DNA of 17,223 nucleotides, taken from assembly GCA_002494895.1 (NCBI GenBank), contig DADA01000080.1:1-17223 (forward strand), read 5' to 3'. Positions within the stretch are counted from its first letter, which is position 1; each line of letters opens with the position of its first letter. This document shows, piece after piece, positions 13,861 to 17,223 of this stretch. A program made the translations under genes and the position numbers. A model generated the notes under the pieces. It saw nothing but the letters and a program-made list of their open reading frames with translations. It was not told where the DNA came from and did no database searches. Source of the DNA: Nitrososphaera sp. UBA210 (GTDB lineage: Archaea > Thermoproteota > Nitrososphaeria > Nitrososphaerales > Nitrososphaeraceae).

Positions 13861-14303
13861 TATGACTTCCAGATCTGTTTGACCTCGGAGCCCCTCTGGG
13901 TCTTTATCCATATTGCCTGAGGGCTGCCCGGGTTCCAGTCTTTATCGAAGCTTATCTCGGCCACTTTTGTCGCGTTGATGACCTGGCCCGTGTTCCAGAC
14001 CTGGGTATTATTGATGTAAATGTGAGTTATCCTGATCGCCACGTCGCCCGTGTTTCGCATGGTGACATTCATTTTGTCGACGCCCTGCGTATAGAACCAG
14101 ACATCTTCGACGACAAAGCTTTCCCTGATCAAGTTGATCTTGCTGTCTGTCTGGTTGGCAATGGTGACCTGCTGGGCAGTAAAGCTAGAGTTGGACCAGG
14201 CGACCAGGAATGAGCCCATAATGCCTACTGCTGCTACAAGCATCACGGAAGTGACTATGGTGCTAAGCCCTCTACGACTGTGCGTACTACCCCGCAATGC
14301 CAA
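13860..14303 (-). CDS. Small archaeal pilin-like protein
   Basis: This 147-residue protein has a class III signal, HSRRG followed by LSTIVTSVMLVAAVGIMGSFLVAWS. The RG|LS junction fits prepilin/archaellin peptidase cleavage. After the helix a beta-rich head follows, with VWFYTQGVDKMNVTMRNTGDVAIRITHIYINNTQVW and several NxT/NxS sequons; this resembles FlaG/FlaF or pilin-type heads. It is the first gene of the operon that continues with the two large pilin-signal proteins, and its stop overlaps their first SD. The start appears to be TTG at 14303, exactly 27 bp downstream of the centre of a GATATACG box; a second TTG at 14297 is possible. It is likely the filament or scaffold subunit. Which filament type (archaellum, adhesion pilus) cannot be told, since no assembly ATPase or platform gene is here. 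Confidence 0.75.
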   Translation of the reverse strand: MALRGSTHSRRGLSTIVTSVMLVAAVGIMGSFLVAWSNSSFTAQQVTIANQTDSKINLIRESFVVEDVWFYTQGVDKMNVTMRNTGDVAIRITHIYINNTQVWNTGQVINATKVAEISFDKDWNPGSPQAIWIKTQRGSEVKQIWKS

Positions 14304-14326
14304 TTAACGTAAAGCCCTTTGGCGTA

Positions 14327-14334
14327 CGTATATC
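14327..14334 (-). promoter_or_regulatory. TATA-like box of the pilin operon
   Basis: GATATACG on the minus strand is centred 27 bp before the TTG at 14303, consistent with a separate promoter for the three-gene surface operon. Confidence 0.4.
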
Positions 14335-14395
14335 GATTAGTGTGTAAAAGGCTGCTACAACATCAGAATGGCGATGAAAAGGATACGAAATCTGC

Positions 14396-15139
14396 TTACT
14401 TTGTTGAAATTCTTACAAAAACCTTGCCATCTGCGTCCTTGCCGATATGGTGTATTACGATTCTGTCGCTGAAAACGGCACTGATCTTCTCGAGCAATGA
14501 CCACGAAAGCCTGCTGTCATCCTCTGTGGCCTTGATCTTGTAGCGGCCCTCAATGTCGTCCTCAATGCTGCAACCTGCTTCAACGCCCATGAGGTAGCCC
14601 TGCAGGACATTGATTGCATCAGGGCGGGATTTGTGCATCGGCACTCGCCTCTCCGATGGCGAAGGATCCGCACGTGGCTGCGCTGTAGTCAGGGTCGTGG
14701 TTACAGCGTGTTCCTGCCGTCTTGTCAGGGGAGCTGACGATGTCTTTGTTACCAGGTTCTCTACGGGGGTTGGGCCGGACATGGTCCCGACAAGCTCCAC
14801 CAGTGTCTTGGCGACCCTTTCCTCCGAAGTAGGGGATGTAATGACGAAAATATGGAGGTCCTGGCTCCCGAACATGAAAATGTCGTGCTTTGAGAACCGC
14901 GTTACCGACAGCTTGTGGGCGCCGGAAATGTCTTCAAGCTGCTTTATCAGGGAAAACATCAGCGCTATCTGGACATCCAGCGTGTCATGCCTTTCGATGG
15001 GAAGAGAAAAACTGGACTTGCCGACCCTGTAACTAAGCAGTTTTGCGTTGTTGTCCAGTATGCCGGCAAAGACCAAATAGTCGGAGAGATCGCCGTCGAT
15101 CTTGTCTAACAGCCTCTCAATAGCGCTGCCGGCAGACAC
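14396..15139 (-). CDS. Two-domain protein with profilin/roadblock-like N-terminus
   Basis: This 247-residue soluble protein has three parts. Residues about 18-115 (YLVFAGILDNNAKLLSYRVG, a helix DTLDVQIALMFSLIKQLEDI, then KLSVTRFSKHDIFMFGSQDL and HIFVITSP) show the profilin/roadblock-like pattern seen in the small protein at 759-1124. Residues about 116-170 are a low-complexity Thr/Ser/Pro/Arg linker. Residues 172-247 are a compact alpha/beta domain (DAINVLQGYLMGVEAGC, YKIKATEDDSRLSWSLLEKI, FVRISTK) that I do not recognise. The start is GTG 15139, 26 bp from the centre of a TATA box, giving a leaderless mRNA. It lies between the TrmB-type regulator and the pilin operon, all on the same strand, so a signalling or docking role for surface structures is possible but unproven. 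Confidence 0.72.
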   Translation of the reverse strand: MSAGSAIERLLDKIDGDLSDYLVFAGILDNNAKLLSYRVGKSSFSLPIERHDTLDVQIALMFSLIKQLEDISGAHKLSVTRFSKHDIFMFGSQDLHIFVITSPTSEERVAKTLVELVGTMSGPTPVENLVTKTSSAPLTRRQEHAVTTTLTTAQPRADPSPSERRVPMHKSRPDAINVLQGYLMGVEAGCSIEDDIEGRYKIKATEDDSRLSWSLLEKISAVFSDRIVIHHIGKDADGKVFVRISTK

Positions 15140-15148
15140 ATGCCGGCA
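15127..15148. promoter_or_regulatory. Duplicated palindrome TGCCGGCA at a transcription start
   Basis: Two identical self-complementary octamers, 15127-15134 and 15141-15148, start 14 bp apart. One lies between the TATA box and the predicted start at 15139, and the other covers the first codons. The position is ideal for repression. Confidence 0.5.
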
Positions 15149-15160
15149 CAGCTCGATCTT

Positions 15161-15169
15161 CTATATAAG
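15161..15169 (-). promoter_or_regulatory. TATA box overlapping the regulator stop codon
   Basis: CTTATATAG on the minus strand is centred 26 bp before GTG 15139. Its final TAG is the stop codon of the TrmB-type gene. Confidence 0.6.
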
Positions 15170-16000
15170 GTTATCAAAAATGAACCTAAAGACCGATATC
15201 ATTGAGAGGTTGTTTGTGTAGAATCCGCACAGCTCTGATTTCTTGAACGAGTTGCTCTCCAGCAGCAGGATAATGTCCTTGTTGTCCACCAGGACAAAGT
15301 TCACTGGGACCACCTTTGCTGTCGTCTTTAACGATATCGCGCTGCTTGCCTTGCGACCTTCCTCGTTTTCTCCGTTTATATAGTCTGTGGCGTTCTTGCA
15401 CGGCGTCCTGAGCTTTACTCGAATGCCCTTGCTCGTGAGCTGGATCAGCTGATCCGTAATCTCTGCGTGGTAAAAGTTCACAAGGTTCCTGTCGGTGACA
15501 AGAATCGTGACTTCTTCCTTTGCGTCAGCGAGCATCCTCTTTATCTTGGAATTGATAGAGTTCTCGCCCATCACTATCTGATAGCTCTCTTTCTTGTCGG
15601 ACTCGTGGACCACAGTATTGCTGACTATGGTATCAACCAGTTCCTGGAAGCCCTTCTTTTTCTCGGCTATTGACTGAAGAGCGTTCTGTTTTGTCTGCAC
15701 CAGGCAGTCGATGACCTCGTCCATCTGGAGCGAGTAGTATTTCTGCGGCCTGTCAAAGGTCGAAAATACCACGCCCTTTGAGAGAAGTGTTGATATGTAG
15801 TTGTATGTTTCCGTCCTTTGGATGCCTGTATGTCTTGACACATCGCTTGCTGTCGAGTTTCCGTGCGTCATCAGGAACAAGAGTATTCTTGCCTCGTTCA
15901 GCGTCAAGTCTAGTTTCTGTAATTCTGAAATCAGGCTGTTTTCTATTTCTGAATTCGGGTTTGACACCTTGAATTCGTCCATTTTGAAGCTAGCTGCCAT
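15161..16000 (-). CDS. TrmB-family transcriptional regulator
   Basis: The protein has 279 residues. Residues about 25-95 form the TrmB winged helix: LQKLDLTLNEARILLFLM, then STASDVSRHTGIQRTETYNYISTLLSKGVV with the recognition helix, and PQKYYSLQ as the wing. A coiled-coil-like helix (about 95-130, QTKQNALQSIAEKKKGFQEL) would mediate dimerisation. Residues 140-279 are an alpha/beta sensor domain related to the phospholipase-D fold (SKIKRMLADAKEEVTILVTD; FVLVDNKDIILLLES) without HKD catalytic residues. TrmB proteins classically sense sugars, but thaumarchaeal members have many roles. The ATG at 16000 has a TATATATA box about 37 bp upstream. The upstream region carries several ATGTA-type repeats. 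The gene lies just before the profilin-like and pilin genes on the same strand, so it may control them. Confidence 0.85.
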   Translation of the reverse strand: MAASFKMDEFKVSNPNSEIENSLISELQKLDLTLNEARILLFLMTHGNSTASDVSRHTGIQRTETYNYISTLLSKGVVFSTFDRPQKYYSLQMDEVIDCLVQTKQNALQSIAEKKKGFQELVDTIVSNTVVHESDKKESYQIVMGENSINSKIKRMLADAKEEVTILVTDRNLVNFYHAEITDQLIQLTSKGIRVKLRTPCKNATDYINGENEEGRKASSAISLKTTAKVVPVNFVLVDNKDIILLLESNSFKKSELCGFYTNNLSMISVFRFIFDNLI

Positions 16001-16030
16001 TTTTGATCGGGGAACAGGAACAATGTTTCA

Positions 16031-16043
16031 GATATATATAAAG
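16031..16043 (-). promoter_or_regulatory. TATA box of the TrmB-family regulator
   Basis: CTTTATATATATC on the minus strand is centred 37 bp before the ATG at 16000, leaving a leader of about 10 bases. Confidence 0.55.
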
Positions 16044-16052
16044 TAGCTGTTG

Positions 16053-16076
16053 TATGTAGAGTACCACATATGTAGA
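16053..16076. repeat. Direct repeat TATGTAGA upstream of the regulator
   Basis: Two exact copies (16053-16060 and 16069-16076) start 16 bp apart, directly upstream of the TATA box of the TrmB-type gene. They are candidate binding sites. Confidence 0.45.
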
Positions 16077-16119
16077 CTTGCTTGAAAGTACAGATTTTCA
16101 TGTAAAACCTAGACGATTA

Positions 16120-16138
16120 TGATGTAATTCTTACATCA
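16120..16138. promoter_or_regulatory. Perfect palindrome TGATGTAA-TTC-TTACATCA
   Basis: Eight-base arms with a 3-base spacer lie between the regulator promoter and the stop of the VWA gene. A dimeric regulator site is likelier than a terminator, since the arms are AT-rich and no T-run follows. Confidence 0.5.
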
Positions 16139-16203
16139 AAGACCCCTGCCGGCCTGGCTTGTCTGTCAGAAAGCCTGCCTGACGACCTGTCTGGTGCCAA
16201 TTA

Positions 16204-17223
16204 TTACCCCGCCTGGCTCATGTATACGTCCATGAACTGCTTGGCAATGTCGGTGGGCTTGTTGATAACCCTGGCATTTTTGACCGTTCTTTTGATGGCC
16301 TTGCTGCCTATGCCGATGGCAATCAGGTTGATGCCCTTTCCCCGGAGCTCCCTTACCGAAATCCCAAACTCTTTGTCGATATCGGCGTATCCCGACGGCA
16401 GCCCGTCGGTCACCAGTATCATGAAATTCCTGTCCTTGGAATTCTGCCTTACCAGAGTAGCACAGGCCCTTATCGCATCCGGGATGTAGGAGAGCCCTCC
16501 GATCTGAAGGCCGCCTATCCTTGCCTTTACCATGTTGTCATATTTTTCATCAAAATCCTTGATGCAGTGGAGGTTGTCGGAAAAGGCAAACATCCCCCAC
16601 GGGTTGGAACTAAGAATAGAGCTGGCAGTTTCGGCAAGGCATATCGATACGGCGCGAAGGTCATTGCTTGAACCCGTCAGGCTCTTGCTAGAGTCCACCA
16701 GGACCGTCCACGATTCGTCCTTGTGGAGCTCCTCGTCTCTGGTGAAAATATCTGTCCTCGGCGATTCGCTGGCTATCGCCTGGATGGCTACCTGAAGGTC
16801 GATGTTGCCCATCTCCTGGAAGGAATTCTCGTCGAAGGCGTTTTTCACCAGCCTAACGCGCTCTGTTATGTTTCTGATGTCAGGGGAGAGTTGAGCATGC
16901 AGCTTTGAAAATCCCACGAAATCGCAGACAGGAAACATCACTTCGCCAAAGTTCAGGTTCTTTGTAGCCTGCAGCAGCTTTTTCATTATCTTTTCCCTGA
17001 ACCTGATCTCCCTCACGAGCTCAAAGAATGTCTCCTGCCACACCGAGCTGTCGTACGTGCGCAGCTCCTTGACAGAGGGCTTTAACTTGTTGAAGTCGTC
17101 AGCGGTGATAAGCTTGCTCTGAAATATTGATACTGCCGCCAGGTCCCTGTTGGAAAGCGGGTGCGAATATGGAAGGTACACATTATGCCATTTGCCCGGG
17201 ATCTTACCCACGATTGCGTAGAG
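16204..17223 (-). CDS. VWA-domain protein, NorD/CobT-like, 5' end cut by window edge
   Basis: The frame is open to the last base of the window (LYAIV precedes the GTG at 17211), so the N-terminus probably lies outside. Numbering from that GTG, the von Willebrand A domain spans about 165-333. It has MIDAS motif DSSKS (D173-S175-S177), a serine at 241 (GGLSYIPDAI) where Thr is usual, and VTDGLPSG with D269. RELRGKGINLIAIGIG follows. The helical N-terminal part (NRDLAAVSIF to GFSKLHAQLSPD) and the VWA order resemble NorD/CobT-type proteins, which work with MoxR/NorQ AAA ATPases to insert metals or remodel enzymes. The metal site looks functional. No AAA partner is in view; it may lie beyond the right edge. 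Confidence 0.8.
   Translation of the reverse strand, partial: LYAIVGKIPGKWHNVYLPYSHPLSNRDLAAVSIFQSKLITADDFNKLKPSVKELRTYDSSVWQETFFELVREIRFREKIMKKLLQATKNLNFGEVMFPVCDFVGFSKLHAQLSPDIRNITERVRLVKNAFDENSFQEMGNIDLQVAIQAIASESPRTDIFTRDEELHKDESWTVLVDSSKSLTGSSNDLRAVSICLAETASSILSSNPWGMFAFSDNLHCIKDFDEKYDNMVKARIGGLQIGGLSYIPDAIRACATLVRQNSKDRNFMILVTDGLPSGYADIDKEFGISVRELRGKGINLIAIGIGSKAIKRTVKNARVINKPTDIAKQFMDVYMSQAG

Noticed and set aside
16141..16200. CCTG/CAGG-rich stretch after the VWA gene stop that could look like a terminator or repeat
   Set aside because: Only a 5-bp stem (GTCAG/CTGAC) with a long loop and no T-run is visible; the repeats are short and irregular.

Overview
The window looks like a soil-type ammonia-oxidising thaumarchaeon (Nitrososphaera-like). 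Evidence is a methylmalonyl-CoA mutase large subunit made as a stand-alone catalytic chain, as in the thaumarchaeal 3-hydroxypropionate/4-hydroxybutyrate cycle. There are also TrmB-type and other winged-helix regulators, class III (PibD-type) pilin signals, small profilin-like proteins of a type common in Thaumarchaeota, and archaeal core promoters. Several genes have a TATA-like box centred about 26-31 bp before the start codon, which implies leaderless or near-leaderless mRNAs. Shine-Dalgarno motifs of the GGTGATC type appear mainly at genes inside operons. No rRNA, tRNA, CRISPR array, transposase or phage gene was seen. The organism is inferred from gene content only.

Region by region: (a) 1-1124 holds the 3' end of the mutase gene, convergent with a small profilin-like gene whose stop codon overlaps the mutase stop. 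(b) 1278-1901 encodes a signal-peptide-bearing Hcp-like protein, with no type VI secretion genes nearby. (c) 2064-2714 is a pair of genes, a 168-residue protein with an incomplete C2H2 finger followed by a 45-residue protein with a complete one. (d) 2769-4421 is a phosphate uptake operon: a PhoU-like DUF47 protein and a PiT permease. A probable small CxxC protein overlaps its end on the other strand. (e) 4828-6553 holds a SAM methyltransferase and an alpha/beta hydrolase, plausibly acting on lipids or small molecules. (f) 6680-9294 is a UbiA prenyltransferase flanked by two related winged-helix regulators, one full length and one lacking the C-terminal half. Short inverted repeats lie before the first regulator and before the UbiA gene.

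(g) From 9436 to the right end every confident gene is on the minus strand. A secreted protein with an archaeosortase-like C-terminal tail (9436-10116) has its own terminator. Next comes a surface-filament operon, read from 14303 down to 10316: a small pilin-like protein and two large paralogous pilin-signal proteins. Upstream of it lie a two-domain profilin-like protein (14396-15139), a TrmB-family regulator (15161-16000) and a VWA protein of the NorD/CobT type (16204 to the window edge).

The strongest candidates for something little described are the pilin/giant pilin-like operon with its adjacent regulators, the exported Hcp-like protein, and the prenyltransferase gene with repeated TACCTA half-sites across its promoter.
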